Origin: Verrucomicrobiaceae bacterium UBA1938
GTDB lineage: Bacteria > Verrucomicrobiota > Verrucomicrobiia > Verrucomicrobiales > Verrucomicrobiaceae
Assembly (NCBI GenBank): GCA_002336895.1
Contig: DDFC01000023.1
Coordinates: 1-64,000 of the forward strand
Length of the DNA: 64,000 nt
Direction of reading: 5' to 3'
Under the pieces are notes generated by a model. The model had not been told where the DNA came from and searched no databases. It saw nothing but the letters and a program-made list of their open reading frames with translations. Shown here piece by piece: positions 15,450-26,558 of this stretch; within the stretch, counting starts at the first letter, position 1, and the number at the start of each line of letters is the position of its first letter. The position numbers were made by a program, and so were the translations under genes.

Positions 15450-16874
15450 ATGAACACGCCCTTCTTTCCCTGCGCAGGCTCACGCGCGCTGCATGCCCCC
15501 ACACGCCGCGAGTTTGTGTATGGCCTCGGTGCATCGCTCGGCAGCGTGGCGCTCACATCTCTGCTCGCCGCCGAATCCCAAGGGCCCCTCGCCCCCAAGG
15601 CCCAGCAGGTTCCCGCCAAGGCCAAGCGCTGCATCTTCCTCATGATGGAGGGCGGCCCCAGCCACATCGACACCTTTGACCCCAAGCCCATGCTGGAAAA
15701 GCTCCACCTCAAGGAGTTCGTCCGCGAAGGAAAGCAGAAGTCAGCCATGGAAAGCGGCAAGCGCTACTATGTGAAGTCCCCCTTCAAATTCGCCCATCAC
15801 GGCCAGAGCGGCGCCTGGATGAGCGAGCCGTGGAAACATCTCTCCACCGTCGCCGATGACCTCTGTTTTTTCCGCGGCTGTCAGGTGGATTCCGTCAATC
15901 ATCCCACCGCCATGTACCAGATGAACTGCGGCAACCGTTTCGGCGGAGATCCCGCCATCGGTGCCTGGGTCACCTACGGCCTCGGCTCCGTGAATCAAGA
16001 CCTGCCCGGCTTTGTCGTGCTTCCTGAAATCAGCTATCCTCAAGGTGGCAGCGCCAACTGGAGCAATGGCTACCTCCCCGCCCAGTTTCAGGGCACCCCG
16101 CTGCGCCCCAAAGGCTCGCCCATTCTCGATCTCGAGCCCCCGACCGGCATATCTGCCGATCACCAGCGCGCCAATCTCGACCTCCTGGCTCAGCTCAATA
16201 ACAAACACGCCGAAGCCCACCCCTGGCACGATGAACTCAAGGCCCGCATGCACAATTACGAGCTCGCCTTCCGCATGCAGACCCAGGTCCCCGAAACGCT
16301 CGATCTCAGCAAAGAGGATGTAAAGACCAAGGCCATGTACGGCATCGGCAGCGACGCCACCGACGCCTTTGGCCGTAAGTGCCTCCTCGCTCGCAAGCTC
16401 ATGGAAAAAGGCGTGCGCTTCGTCCAGCTCTACGCCGGCACCTGGGACAGCCACGACTACATCGAGCGCGCCCACGGCAATCTCATCCATCAGGTGGACC
16501 AGCCCATCGCCGCCCTCATCAAAGACCTCAAGCAACGCGGCCTCCTGGATGACACGCTCATCGTCTGGTGCGGTGAATTTGGCCGTACTCCAGACAATGG
16601 TGTGCGCGGCGGCACCGCCTATGGCCGCGACCACAACCCCAAGGCCATGACCATCTGGCTGGCTGGTGGCGGCTGCAAGGCCGGTCACACCATCGGCAGC
16701 ACGGATGACCGCGGCATGGAGGCCGTCGAGGAAGTCCATCACGTCCGCAATCTCCACATCACCCTCCTGCGCCTCCTCGGCCTGGACGACAACAAGCTCA
16801 CTTTCTACCACGCAGGCCGCTTCAAGCAGCTCAGCCAGTTCGGCGGACAGGTCATCGAGAAATTGATCGCATAG
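15450..16874 (+). CDS. DUF1501 (sulfatase-like) protein
   Basis: 474 residues, standard length. The N-terminus has a Tat-like signal (TRREFVYGLGASLGSVALTS). Family hallmarks: FLMMEGGPSHIDTFDPKP near 65, then VGSVNHPTAMY-type His region (VDSVNHPTAMYQMNCG), RFVQLYAGTWDSHD, and WCGEFGRTPDNGVRGG near the end, which resemble the metal-binding segments of the alkaline phosphatase/sulfatase fold. DUF1501 genes are nearly always beside a PSD1-cytochrome gene; here the spacing from the cytochrome stop is 3 bases, so they form one operon. The biochemical activity is not established. Confidence 0.93.
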   Translation: MNTPFFPCAGSRALHAPTRREFVYGLGASLGSVALTSLLAAESQGPLAPKAQQVPAKAKRCIFLMMEGGPSHIDTFDPKPMLEKLHLKEFVREGKQKSAMESGKRYYVKSPFKFAHHGQSGAWMSEPWKHLSTVADDLCFFRGCQVDSVNHPTAMYQMNCGNRFGGDPAIGAWVTYGLGSVNQDLPGFVVLPEISYPQGGSANWSNGYLPAQFQGTPLRPKGSPILDLEPPTGISADHQRANLDLLAQLNNKHAEAHPWHDELKARMHNYELAFRMQTQVPETLDLSKEDVKTKAMYGIGSDATDAFGRKCLLARKLMEKGVRFVQLYAGTWDSHDYIERAHGNLIHQVDQPIAALIKDLKQRGLLDDTLIVWCGEFGRTPDNGVRGGTAYGRDHNPKAMTIWLAGGGCKAGHTIGSTDDRGMEAVEEVHHVRNLHITLLRLLGLDDNKLTFYHAGRFKQLSQFGGQVIEKLIA

Positions 16875-16902
16875 ACCCGCTCCTCTGGCACGTTGCAGCA
16901 TC

Positions 16903-18429
16903 ATGCTGAAGAAACTGATCGTCGTTCTCTGCTTGGGCGCCGCCGCAGGCGCTGCTTGGGTTGCGCTGAAGCCAGCCAAGACCGCTTCCACCCCCATCAC
17001 CGTCTTCTGCGCCGCAGGAATGAAAAAGCCGGTGGAGGAAATCGCCGCAGCATATCAAAAGGAGACCGGCACCGAAGTCCGCCTGCAGTTCGGCGGCACC
17101 GGCACCCTGCTCAGCCAGCTCAAAATCGCCAAGCAGGGAGACATCTTCATCGCAGCCGATGAGGGCGCTCTGGCCGATGCCAAAAAACTCGGCGTCACCC
17201 GCGAGGAGTTCGTTCTGGTCAAGCAGCAGCCTGTCGTCGCTGTGGCCAAGGGCAATCCGAAGCACATCGACAGCCTCGCCGCCCTGATGGCCCCCGAAGC
17301 CAAAGTCGCCCTCGCCAATCCCGAAGCCGCCAGCATCGGGCGCGTGGTGAAAAAGCTCCTAGGCCCCGAGTGGGATGCCCTCGCCACCAAAGCCGCCGTG
17401 ATGAAACCTACCGTCACCGAAATCGCCTCCGACCTCTCGCTCGGTGCTGTCGATGCCGCCATCGTGTGGGACTCCGTGGTGCCGCAGTTCAAGGGGCTTG
17501 AGGCCGTCATGCTGCCGGAGCTTTCCAAGCACACCGAATCCGGCACCGCCGCCGTGCTCTCCTTCAGCCAGCATCCGGCGGAGGCGCTGCGCTTTGCCCG
17601 CTACCTCACCGCTCCTGAGAAAGGCGCCGCTGTGTTTCAAAAGCAGGGCTTCCAGGCCGTGCCCGGAGACAAATGGGCCATGCGTCCCGACCTCATCCTC
17701 TACAGCGGTGGCGTGAACCGGCCCGCCATCGAAAAGCTCCTCCACGAGTTCGCCACCCACGAGGGCATCACCATGACCACTGTCTTCAACGGCTGCGGCA
17801 TCCTCTGCGCCGCCATGAAAACCATGGGAGACACCACCAATCCCAAGTATCCGGACGTCTATTACGCGTGCGATGTCTGCTTCGTCCCCCCTGTGGCCGA
17901 GCAGTTCCCCGAGGCCATCCTGCTCACCGAGGCAGAAATCGTCATCGCCGTGCCCAAAGGCAATCCTCAGGGCATCCACACCCTTGCCGACCTAGCCCGT
18001 CCCGGCCTCCGTGTTGGCTTGTGCAATGCCGAGCAGTCCACCATCGGCTACCTCACCCGCTCCATCCTCAAGTCCATGAACCTCCTGGAGAGCGTCAGCA
18101 AAAACGCCTCATCCCAGGTGCCCACCGCAGACTTCCTCGTCAATCAAATGCGCACAGGCTCCCTCGACGCCGCCGTGGTCTATGGCATCAATATCAACAA
18201 CGACAAAGAACACTTCGAGGCCATTCCCCTGCCTGCGGACAAATCCAAGGCCGTGCAGCCCTTCGCCGTTCGCAAGGACTCCCCCTACCGCCAGATGGGA
18301 CAGCGCCTGCTGACCTTCCTGCGTGAAAAGCGCGAAAACTTTGAAGCCGCCGGCTTCGCATGGAAAGGCGACACCGCTCCAGTCAAAAGCACAGACATCG
18401 TCCTTCCCGCCTGGATGCAACAGAAATAG
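16903..18429 (+). CDS. Double periplasmic substrate-binding protein, N-terminal half ModA-like
   Basis: 508 residues with an N-terminal membrane anchor/signal (LIVVLCLGAAAGAAWVAL). Residues ~27-260 look like the molybdate/tungstate-binding ModA fold: ITVFCAAGMKKPVEEIAAAY, LQFGGTGTLLSQL, GDIFIAADEGA. A second, divergent copy of the same type II binding-protein fold fills ~275-500 (TVFNGCGILCAAMKTMGD, then AEIVIAVPKGNPQG and SLDAAVVYG). The second copy has a CGILC and an ACDVC motif, four cysteines absent from the first copy, which could form disulfides or bind a metal. No permease or ATPase gene is adjacent. It follows the DUF1501 gene by 28 bases on the same strand. The ligand is unknown. Confidence 0.8.
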   Translation: MLKKLIVVLCLGAAAGAAWVALKPAKTASTPITVFCAAGMKKPVEEIAAAYQKETGTEVRLQFGGTGTLLSQLKIAKQGDIFIAADEGALADAKKLGVTREEFVLVKQQPVVAVAKGNPKHIDSLAALMAPEAKVALANPEAASIGRVVKKLLGPEWDALATKAAVMKPTVTEIASDLSLGAVDAAIVWDSVVPQFKGLEAVMLPELSKHTESGTAAVLSFSQHPAEALRFARYLTAPEKGAAVFQKQGFQAVPGDKWAMRPDLILYSGGVNRPAIEKLLHEFATHEGITMTTVFNGCGILCAAMKTMGDTTNPKYPDVYYACDVCFVPPVAEQFPEAILLTEAEIVIAVPKGNPQGIHTLADLARPGLRVGLCNAEQSTIGYLTRSILKSMNLLESVSKNASSQVPTADFLVNQMRTGSLDAAVVYGININNDKEHFEAIPLPADKSKAVQPFAVRKDSPYRQMGQRLLTFLREKRENFEAAGFAWKGDTAPVKSTDIVLPAWMQQK

Positions 18430-18466
18430 TGCTCCATCCAGGCTGCCGAGAGCAAATGGCGATCCG

Positions 18467-19602
18467 CTACTGCTCCACAGCCTGCAGCACCTGCTCCAGG
18501 CCGCCGGCCATCAGGTCATGCTGCCAGCTCATGAGGTGGCTCGCGGGATTCCCATCGATGACCAGATCCTCGATGGTCGCGCGCGATCCCAGCAGCGAGG
18601 CCTCGATCTCCAGTCCCTGAGCCACCTTTTCACGGTAGGCACACAGCTTGTCGATCTGGTCTCTCTGCGCATCGCTCAGGCGTCCCTTGGTCTTCTTGGC
18701 ACGCTGCGGCCAGTCGGCTGGAGCGGAGGCCATGATCGCCGTCACGATGTCGAAAAACTCCTTTTTCCAGCGCGGGCGCCAGCCATTCGGCGGATTCAGC
18801 GACTGCCCCGCCTCAAACTGCTCGGCATAGGCCACCATCTGCTTGTTGGACATGATCTTGAAGCACGGCGTATCACGCTCCTGCGCGATGCCCTCGCGCC
18901 AGTCCCACATGGCCTTCAGAATCGCCAGGCCCTTCGGGTGCAGGCGGCCGCAGCCCTGCACGCGCCAGGGGTCTTCACGCGAGACCTTGTCACGTGCCGC
19001 CACATCTTCCTGCAGTGTGCGGCAGCTCTCATGGAACCACTCTTCGCGTCCCTTTTCCTTGAGCTCGGCCACAAACTTGTCCGCGATGGGCAGCAGGTAG
19101 CGCACATCATCCACGGCATAGGAGAGCATGTTTGGCGGCAGCGGGCGGCGGCTCCAGTCGGCCTTCTGCGAGGCTTTGCACAGTTCCAGCCCAAAGGCGT
19201 TTTTCACCAGCGCTGCCAGCCCAAACTGACGCGCTCCCAGCAGACGCGCGGCGATCTGCGTGTCACGCACCACACGCGGATTCCAGTCATAGGTCCGGCG
19301 CAGCATCGTCAGGTCATAATCCGCTCCGTGGAACCACAGCTCATGCGCATCCAGCAGCTCCAGCAGGGCTGAAACATCCGAAATGGCCAGGGGGTCCACC
19401 AGGGCGTACTTGCCCGCGCAGTTCACCTGCAGCAGGCAGAGCTTTTCATGATAATGGTGCAGACTGTCCGCCTCGGTGTCCAGGCAGCAGCGTTTGTCAG
19501 GGCTTTCAGCCAGCCAGAGACGCATCTGACCGATCCACTGCTCGAGATGGGCTGGCGTGTCGATGAACTCGTAGTCCGCAGCCGGGGTTGATCCTTCCTC
19601 GT

Positions 19603-19606
<4 letters not shown>
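18467..19606 (-). CDS. rnd: Ribonuclease D
   Basis: 379 residues, close to E. coli RNase D (375). 3'-5' exoribonuclease of the DEDD family that trims tRNA precursors and other structured RNAs. Exo I: DTEADSLHHYHEKLCLLQVN near 41; Exo II: FHGADYDLTMLRR near 95; Exo III: YAVDDVRYLLPIADKF near 166. An HRDC domain follows (RPKGLAIL-type region and SDAQRDQIDKLCAYREKVAQ). It is the last gene of a coaE-rho-rnd run; its ATG overlaps the rho stop by four bases (ATGA). Confidence 0.93.
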
Positions 19607-21062
<1,456 letters not shown>

Positions 21063-21066
<4 letters not shown>

Positions 21067-21665
21067 GCTTGCAAGAGTGGACTTGCCAGCGTCAGCACCT
21101 GGGCTTCAAGAGAGGCCAGCGCACCATCATTCCAAATGACAGCGTCTGCTCTTTCAACCTTGGCTTCGATGGGCCATTGGGCCTCCAGGAACTTATGAAC
21201 GGTCTGTTCGTCGAGTCCCCGGGTTTCCATCATCCGCCTGACCTGTATCGACCGGCTGGAAGCCACCACGATGACGAGGTCCGCTGAAACTGTACCCCCA
21301 ATCTCATAGTGGAGGGGGACTTCCGCAAGGAAAAGATTTGCCCCCCGCGCCCTGGCTGCTTCCCGGGCCACCTCGAGCGCCTCCAGCACCGCCGGGTGCA
21401 AAACAGCCTCCAGTTTCTTACGCGATTCAGGATCAGGCAGCACTACTTCTCTCAGCCACTGCCGGTTAGCCCCCCCCGAAGTCGAAAGCACCTGTGATCC
21501 AAACACCCCGGTAAGCTTTTTCAACGTCCCCGTGCTTTTCAGGGCCTCCGCCACTGCCTCATCAGCGGAAAACAGCACAACTGCCTCCGAAAACTGCTGC
21601 GCCAGCAGCTTCGTCACTGTGCTCTTCCCACACCCTGCCCCACCTGTGATCACCCAAGATTTCAT
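21063..21665 (-). CDS. coaE: Dephospho-CoA kinase
   Basis: 200 residues, typical length. It phosphorylates the ribose 3'-OH of dephospho-CoA, the last step of coenzyme A synthesis, in the cytoplasm. P-loop GGAGCGKSTVTKLLAQQF lies at ~7-15, and the CoA-domain signature VLHPAVLEALEVAREAARAR near 87; LFLAEVPLHYEIGG carries the conserved VPLLxE-like strand. First gene of the coaE-rho-rnd run; a strong hairpin at 21713-21745 separates it from the pilus operon upstream. Confidence 0.93.
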
Positions 21666-21712
21666 CGAATTTTACGAGAGGTCATTTACCAGAGCTGCCT
21701 GCCCTAAAACAC

Positions 21713-21745
21713 ATCAGGCAGGATGCTTTGCGCACCCTGCCTGAT
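21713..21745 (-). terminator. Probable terminator of the pilus operon
   Basis: A perfect 10-bp stem (ATCAGGCAGG 21713-21722 / CCTGCCTGAT 21736-21745) with a 13-base loop, 34 bases after the secretin stop. On the minus strand the stem is followed by GTGTTTTAG, a weak U-tract. Confidence 0.7.
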
Positions 21746-21779
21746 ATTTGTTCAAGTCAAATTGACAGCGAGGCCTGTA

Positions 21780-24437
21780 TTAGTTGGCCGCGCCATTCAC
21801 TGGAGGAAGCAGTGCATTGGCTGCGCCAGAAGCCGCTGCTGAATCAGCAGTACCGCCGTTCGGGCTGTTGACCGGCTTGATACGCTGGCCAGCAGGATCG
21901 ATCAGGTGGGCCGTCACAAAGATCATCAGATTGCGCTTGTAGTGCTGTTCAGATTCACTCTTGAAGAGGCGTCCCACGAACGGAAGGTCTCCCAGGAGGG
22001 GCACCTTGTCCTGCACGTCCTGCACGTCCTCGCGGATCAGACCACCAAGAGCAACCGTCTGACCGTCCCAGATGGAAACGCCAGTTGTGACTTTACGCAC
22101 GGAGAACACAGGCTGGTTGATGATGTTGGGCGTGATCAGACGCTCAGGCTGTTGAAGGGGAACGTAGCCCTGAACCTGGGTGAAGCTGCCCGTTACAGCA
22201 TCAAACACCTGAGAGGTAACGCTGAGCACAGACTGGCTCGAAGGAGACAGAATGGGAGAACCGTAGTTAATGAACCCGTCAAATTCCACCACTTCAGGGG
22301 CCAATGTCAGCTCAATGGTGTTTCCATCAGCACCGACGGTAGGCTCAGCTTCAAGACGAACACCCGTCGGGCGCATTTCGAATGCAGTCGGGGTCGTCGG
22401 AGTAGCGATCTGCTGACCACCACCGCCACCACCGAGGTTCAGACCACCATTGCCCTGAGGAAGACGAGGAGGATCGAATTCCGTCGGATAGATGAATTCG
22501 CGAGTCACTTCCATCGTGGCACGAGTGCCGCTCTTGGTGGTCACGCTTGGCGCGCTCATCAGGTCCACGCCTTTTTTCTGGCTCAGACCACGTATCACCG
22601 TCTGGAACTGAGGATCAGAGAAGATACCAGCCGTGGAGAAGATGCCCGGGGCAACGCTCGTGCTGGATGTGGCCGAACCCGTGGTCAGCAGGTTGTCGAT
22701 GCTGCTGTTGTTGATGGCGTAGCCGCCGCTGCGATTTCCGGAAGTGATAGGGCCACCGCCGTAGGGGAAGGGAGAAGCAAGTGTGGTAGGATCCACAGCG
22801 CCTGTCGGAATCAGACCCGCAAATGCACCGGCCACAGGAACGTTGGGGAACACCTGCTGGGTGCCAACAGTATAACCAGGCTGCACCAAGTTGGAGGTGA
22901 AGGGGTAATTGGCTGCGTTGTAGGCATTGCCGTTGCCGGGAGTACCCCCGCCAAGGAACACATTTCCGGTGCCATAGGCGCCGAGAAGCCAGTCAAAACC
23001 AAGTTCTTCAGTGTTTTTCTGGGTGATTTCAACGAACTTGGAGGTGATGACCACCATCTTGGGAGACTGCTTTGTGATGGATTCCACATAAGCTTCCACC
23101 AGATCCAGATTGGGCTGCGTGTTTCTGACCACGAGCTGAGAGGTGGCAGGATTGTAGCTGGCAGAAGAACCTTCAGGGAAGGCAATGCCTGCACCTTCAA
23201 GAATTTGCTTGGCTGTGCGACGGGCGATCAGGCCGCTGCCACCGGCAGGAGCTGCGCCGCCACCAGCGGCAAATGGATCAGCTGCAGGTGCTGGAGCGGC
23301 AGCACCACCGGCATCACCACCACCGTTGCTCAGGAAATCCGGGGGAACGCGGTAGCTGCGAGTATACTGCTCGCTGGCGTTTTCGGAAAGCGGCACCACC
23401 AGCACGGCGTGGGCTTCCACTTTGTACTTCATTTGGGCCAGTTCGGTCACATAACGAAGCGCTTCAGTCATCGGCACATCTTTAAGATCGAGGCTGATGG
23501 AGGCGTTGCTTGGGGCTTCACCCTGACGAATGATGATATTGACCCCTTTGACACCGCCAGCTTCTGTGAATGTGTCGAGATCGCGGCTTTTCACGCGCAG
23601 GAACTCAATCGCTTCATCGATGGTCGCGTTGTCAAACTTCACAGTTGGGAAGATGATCTTGTTCATCTTCTCGGTCAGGTAAGCACCCGGGCTGCGGCCG
23701 ACACCATAGTCAAACGTCACCGACGCACCCTGCACAGGCACTTTTTCTTCCCAGGACTCATCCACCTGCGAGATCATCTTGGCACGCTGATGGTCATACG
23801 CTGTCTTGAAATAAGCCTGACGCTTGCGCTCGGCGTTTTCCATTCCGCGGCGTGCGGCGCTGTTGTAGGGATCGGTCCGGAGAACATCCTGATACTGCGT
23901 GATAGCATCATCGTATTTTCCGATTTCCACCGAGCTGTTTGCCAGAAGAAGGCCGGCCTGCACTTTGCCCACGTTGGTGACGTGTTCGGCGGTCAGCGCC
24001 GGAGGCCAGCGGTCAGGATCGTCAAGCTGCTTGGAAAATGCAGCCGCAGCCCTGTGGCCCGGCACTGATTTCATGGCTCCATCCAGCAGTTCCCTTGCAG
24101 CCTTGTAGTCACCAGCTTTGGCACGCTCCTGAGCAACTGAAACGCTGCAGTCAGCATACTTGAGCTGAGCCAGATCCAGCCAGTCGCGAGTAAGAGGGGC
24201 ATTCGGCAGGCTTTCAATCGCAGCCTTGTAAGAACCCAGAGCTCCTTCGTAATCCCCTTCACTGAAAAGCTTGTCACCGCGGTCCATGGCGGTGCGGGCG
24301 TCCTCAATGCGGGCGTAGCGACGTGCAATTTCCCGATTCGCCATTCCGGACACAGCACCGTTTTGAGCCATGGTTGGCGCTGCTGTGGACAGGACAAGAA
24401 GGGATAGGTTAAAGACCAGACGAGAGTGATGGGTCAT
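21780..24437 (-). CDS. Amuc_1098-family type IV pilus outer-membrane secretin
   Basis: 885 residues from ATG 24437 (the frame is open a few codons further to a TTG). Signal peptide (SLLVLSTAAPTMA). Residues ~35-235 are TPR-like helical repeats (TAMDRGDKLFSEGDYEGALG, ITQYQDVLRTDPYNSAARRG). Then comes an STN/N0-type domain ~255-345 (NKIIFPTVKFDNATIDEAIE), an N1-like segment ~410-460 (KQILEGAGIAFPEGSSASYN), and the secretin barrel region ~600-850 (GVRLEAEPTVGADGNTIELT, VPLLGDLPFVGRLFKSE). It forms the outer-membrane ring for a pilus-like machine, as in the Akkermansia Amuc_1098-1102 cluster. It is the last gene of the operon. The two giant genes at 32.7-39.0 kb share its N-domain, N1-like and secretin motifs. 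Confidence 0.9.
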   Translation of the reverse strand: MTHHSRLVFNLSLLVLSTAAPTMAQNGAVSGMANREIARRYARIEDARTAMDRGDKLFSEGDYEGALGSYKAAIESLPNAPLTRDWLDLAQLKYADCSVSVAQERAKAGDYKAARELLDGAMKSVPGHRAAAAFSKQLDDPDRWPPALTAEHVTNVGKVQAGLLLANSSVEIGKYDDAITQYQDVLRTDPYNSAARRGMENAERKRQAYFKTAYDHQRAKMISQVDESWEEKVPVQGASVTFDYGVGRSPGAYLTEKMNKIIFPTVKFDNATIDEAIEFLRVKSRDLDTFTEAGGVKGVNIIIRQGEAPSNASISLDLKDVPMTEALRYVTELAQMKYKVEAHAVLVVPLSENASEQYTRSYRVPPDFLSNGGGDAGGAAAPAPAADPFAAGGGAAPAGGSGLIARRTAKQILEGAGIAFPEGSSASYNPATSQLVVRNTQPNLDLVEAYVESITKQSPKMVVITSKFVEITQKNTEELGFDWLLGAYGTGNVFLGGGTPGNGNAYNAANYPFTSNLVQPGYTVGTQQVFPNVPVAGAFAGLIPTGAVDPTTLASPFPYGGGPITSGNRSGGYAINNSSIDNLLTTGSATSSTSVAPGIFSTAGIFSDPQFQTVIRGLSQKKGVDLMSAPSVTTKSGTRATMEVTREFIYPTEFDPPRLPQGNGGLNLGGGGGGQQIATPTTPTAFEMRPTGVRLEAEPTVGADGNTIELTLAPEVVEFDGFINYGSPILSPSSQSVLSVTSQVFDAVTGSFTQVQGYVPLQQPERLITPNIINQPVFSVRKVTTGVSIWDGQTVALGGLIREDVQDVQDKVPLLGDLPFVGRLFKSESEQHYKRNLMIFVTAHLIDPAGQRIKPVNSPNGGTADSAAASGAANALLPPVNGAAN

Positions 24438-24494
24438 AGGGCAAACTGACAATATTTTGTGGTAAAAAAGGATTACTAACAGATGTGGGCAATC

Positions 24495-24524
24495 TTTGGC
24501 GAGTTATTTCTTTGGCTCGCCAAA
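24495..24524. promoter_or_regulatory. Stem-loop in the gap before the secretin gene
   Basis: Perfect 9-bp arms TTTGGCGAG (24495-24503) and CTCGCCAAA (24516-24524) with a 12-base loop, between the Amuc_1099-like stop and the secretin start. No U-tract follows on the coding strand, so an mRNA-processing or stability element is more likely than a terminator. Confidence 0.55.
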
Positions 24525-24542
24525 AAAAGCAGAGTGGGGTTG

Positions 24543-25535
24543 CTACTGCTTGATTTCGATGATGTCTTTCGTGGGTTTTCCATCAGATCCCAGAGGGGAT
24601 ATGGTGGCTTTGTTTTCTTCCAGCTTGTGAATGTAATAACTCTTGCCCAGACCAGGAAGCTGGAAAGTTCCACCCTCCTTGATTCCAGGGATGACATGGC
24701 GCTTCTTGTAGTTAAACAGGAACTCGGCTTCGTATTCGGCCAGGTTGACTTCCTTGCCCTGCTCCATTTCAAACTCCTTCTTGGTGGAGGAATCGTACAC
24801 CTTCAAAATGTAAATCTGCTGCGGGCCGAGGGTGGGGTTGTCCCGGGTCTCCTGCCTGCTGGAAATAATTTTGAACCGCAGGGTTCCCTTGTCGAATCCG
24901 AACTCCTCATTGAGCGGCTTGAACACACTCGCCTTGGAAGGCACGAGACGCTGCACCTGGTATGTGCCATCGCTCCCACCCTTCAGCAGGATGATGTAGT
25001 CATGACTGATGCGCTTCCCAAGCGAGAGCTTGTCCGTAAACGGAGGCATCGAACTCGCATCCCGAGGATCGGTTTTGGCGTTGAATTCCTCCAAGTTTGA
25101 GAACCCGTCGGCATCGGCGTCCAAAGCCCCGACATTCGGAGAGAAAATATTCGGCAGCTGCGTTTCCGGGGGATTCTTGGTCGGATCCCCCACCAGAAAC
25201 ACATTGGTCATCGGCTCACGAAGCTTGGGCTCCGGCAGGAGCAGGTCGAAGAGTTTTCCCTCTTTCATCACCAGCAGCACCGACTTGTTGAGCGGAGCGC
25301 CCTTGCCGTTTCTCACCGGAGAAACCCAGAGGTACTTCTTCTTAAATGTCTCAATGGCATTTGCCACCTTTTGCTTGTCAGGCGCATTGAAGTCATTCCT
25401 TGGCGCCGCCTGTGGCAAGGCGATGCTTTCTTCAAAACCTTGCGATTCGAAGATCAAAAACACGGCCACTCCAATGGCGATGAGCGCGGAGATGACCAAA
25501 ATGGTCTTTTCGTAATTTCCCTGTCTGTTCTGCAT
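24543..25535 (-). CDS. Amuc_1099-family pilus-like system protein
   Basis: 330 residues with an N-terminal transmembrane anchor (TILVISALIAIGVAVFLIF) and a periplasmic remainder. Placed by its position between Amuc_1100- and Amuc_1098-like genes and by its length. A calcium-binding type-3 repeat/EF-hand-like loop is visible at ~138-150 (DADADGFSNLEEF followed by KTDPRD), as found in many Verrucomicrobiota surface proteins. Its job in the machine is unknown; a periplasmic link between the inner-membrane complex and the secretin, perhaps PilP-like, is a reasonable inference. Confidence 0.82.
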   Translation of the reverse strand: MQNRQGNYEKTILVISALIAIGVAVFLIFESQGFEESIALPQAAPRNDFNAPDKQKVANAIETFKKKYLWVSPVRNGKGAPLNKSVLLVMKEGKLFDLLLPEPKLREPMTNVFLVGDPTKNPPETQLPNIFSPNVGALDADADGFSNLEEFNAKTDPRDASSMPPFTDKLSLGKRISHDYIILLKGGSDGTYQVQRLVPSKASVFKPLNEEFGFDKGTLRFKIISSRQETRDNPTLGPQQIYILKVYDSSTKKEFEMEQGKEVNLAEYEAEFLFNYKKRHVIPGIKEGGTFQLPGLGKSYYIHKLEENKATISPLGSDGKPTKDIIEIKQ

Positions 25536-25571
25536 GGTGCTGTTAGGCTGCGGATTTTTAGAATTTGAGGA

Positions 25572-26552
25572 TCAACGTCCAGCAGGAGCTTGAGCCGCCA
25601 CCCCTTTGGCAGCGTCCAAAAATTTGACCAGATCGATTTCCAGCCTGGCCTTCAGGAGTTCGTTGCCGAAAACAGGCACGGTATCCACTTCAGCAGGATC
25701 TGGCGGCCTGATCTCATCCGACGCACCTTCATCCTTCTTCGCCGAGACCTGCTGCACCTGCCCGCCACCTGCCGCCCCAGCGACAGGAAGCCTGATTTCC
25801 GAACGCAACGGCCCGTCCTGCCGCTGGTTTTCGATACGCAGCAGACGCACGCTGGTGAAGTACTGCATCTCTGTGGTGGCAAGACGGCTGATCAGAAGCT
25901 GCAGTGCACCTTGATCCAGAGTCAGGATCAGGGAAATCTGCCTCTTTTCCAGAATTTCCGCCGGCCCCTGAGCCATGCGGGCGTTGGCCTGCGCCGTGCT
26001 GCCGGCAGCCTTGAGCTCCACTGCGAGCTTGGAGCGCTCAAGCAGGTCAAGCGCCTGCACATTGCACTTCAGCAGCATCTTCACCAGCTCATCCATGGCA
26101 TCGAGGTAGCCGGAGAGTTCGGTGGCAGCGGCAGCGGAAGTCGGGAGGCTCCCAGTATATTCATCAAAGCCAAAGGCGAATTCAGCTGGAAGCTGCATTT
26201 TCGACTGCGCAGCCGTGCGGATTTCGGAGATTTTGGCTTTGAGCTTGGCCTGGAATTCGATGTCTTTGAGCGGCTCCACCTTGGGCTGCAGAATCAGAAG
26301 GGTGGCCCCCAGTTTGTTCACGTCCGCAGCATACTCATCGACCATCTGCTTCTTGGCCTGCAGATTGGCCTCGGTAGGCGCCAGCCGCGCCCCCTTCAGG
26401 GCGGCCATCTGATTGCCCAGGCCTATGTAAGCCTCCTTTCTCTCGTCGTACGAGCTCCAGGAGTCATAAAGCAGGTAGCCGAGAGCCAGCGAGCCTGCGA
26501 GACTGACGCCGAGGATGGCGGCCAGCGGTTTGTTTTCACGTATCCAGTCCAT
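25572..26552 (-). CDS. Amuc_1100-family pilus-like protein
   Basis: 326 residues (the Akkermansia protein is about 317). Single N-terminal membrane helix (PLAAILGVSLAGSLALGYLL), then a long coiled-coil region (~35-110) and a compact C-terminal domain with the TSVRLLRIENQRQ strand. The topology is that of a PilO-like protein. The Akkermansia homologue is an abundant surface-exposed protein known as a TLR2 agonist. Third of five co-directional genes, 36 bases before the Amuc_1099-like gene and 6 after the PilM-like gene. Confidence 0.88.
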   Translation of the reverse strand: MDWIRENKPLAAILGVSLAGSLALGYLLYDSWSSYDERKEAYIGLGNQMAALKGARLAPTEANLQAKKQMVDEYAADVNKLGATLLILQPKVEPLKDIEFQAKLKAKISEIRTAAQSKMQLPAEFAFGFDEYTGSLPTSAAAATELSGYLDAMDELVKMLLKCNVQALDLLERSKLAVELKAAGSTAQANARMAQGPAEILEKRQISLILTLDQGALQLLISRLATTEMQYFTSVRLLRIENQRQDGPLRSEIRLPVAGAAGGGQVQQVSAKKDEGASDEIRPPDPAEVDTVPVFGNELLKARLEIDLVKFLDAAKGVAAQAPAGR

Positions 26553-26558
26553 GGTTCT

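Noticed and set aside
16903..18429. Molybdate transporter operon
   Set aside because: No modB or modC genes are adjacent and the second domain is divergent; the ModA label is kept only as a fold description.
21906..24068. 720-codon plus-strand frame opposite the secretin gene
   Set aside because: Arg/His-rich antisense shadow; the minus strand has secretin motifs and operon context.
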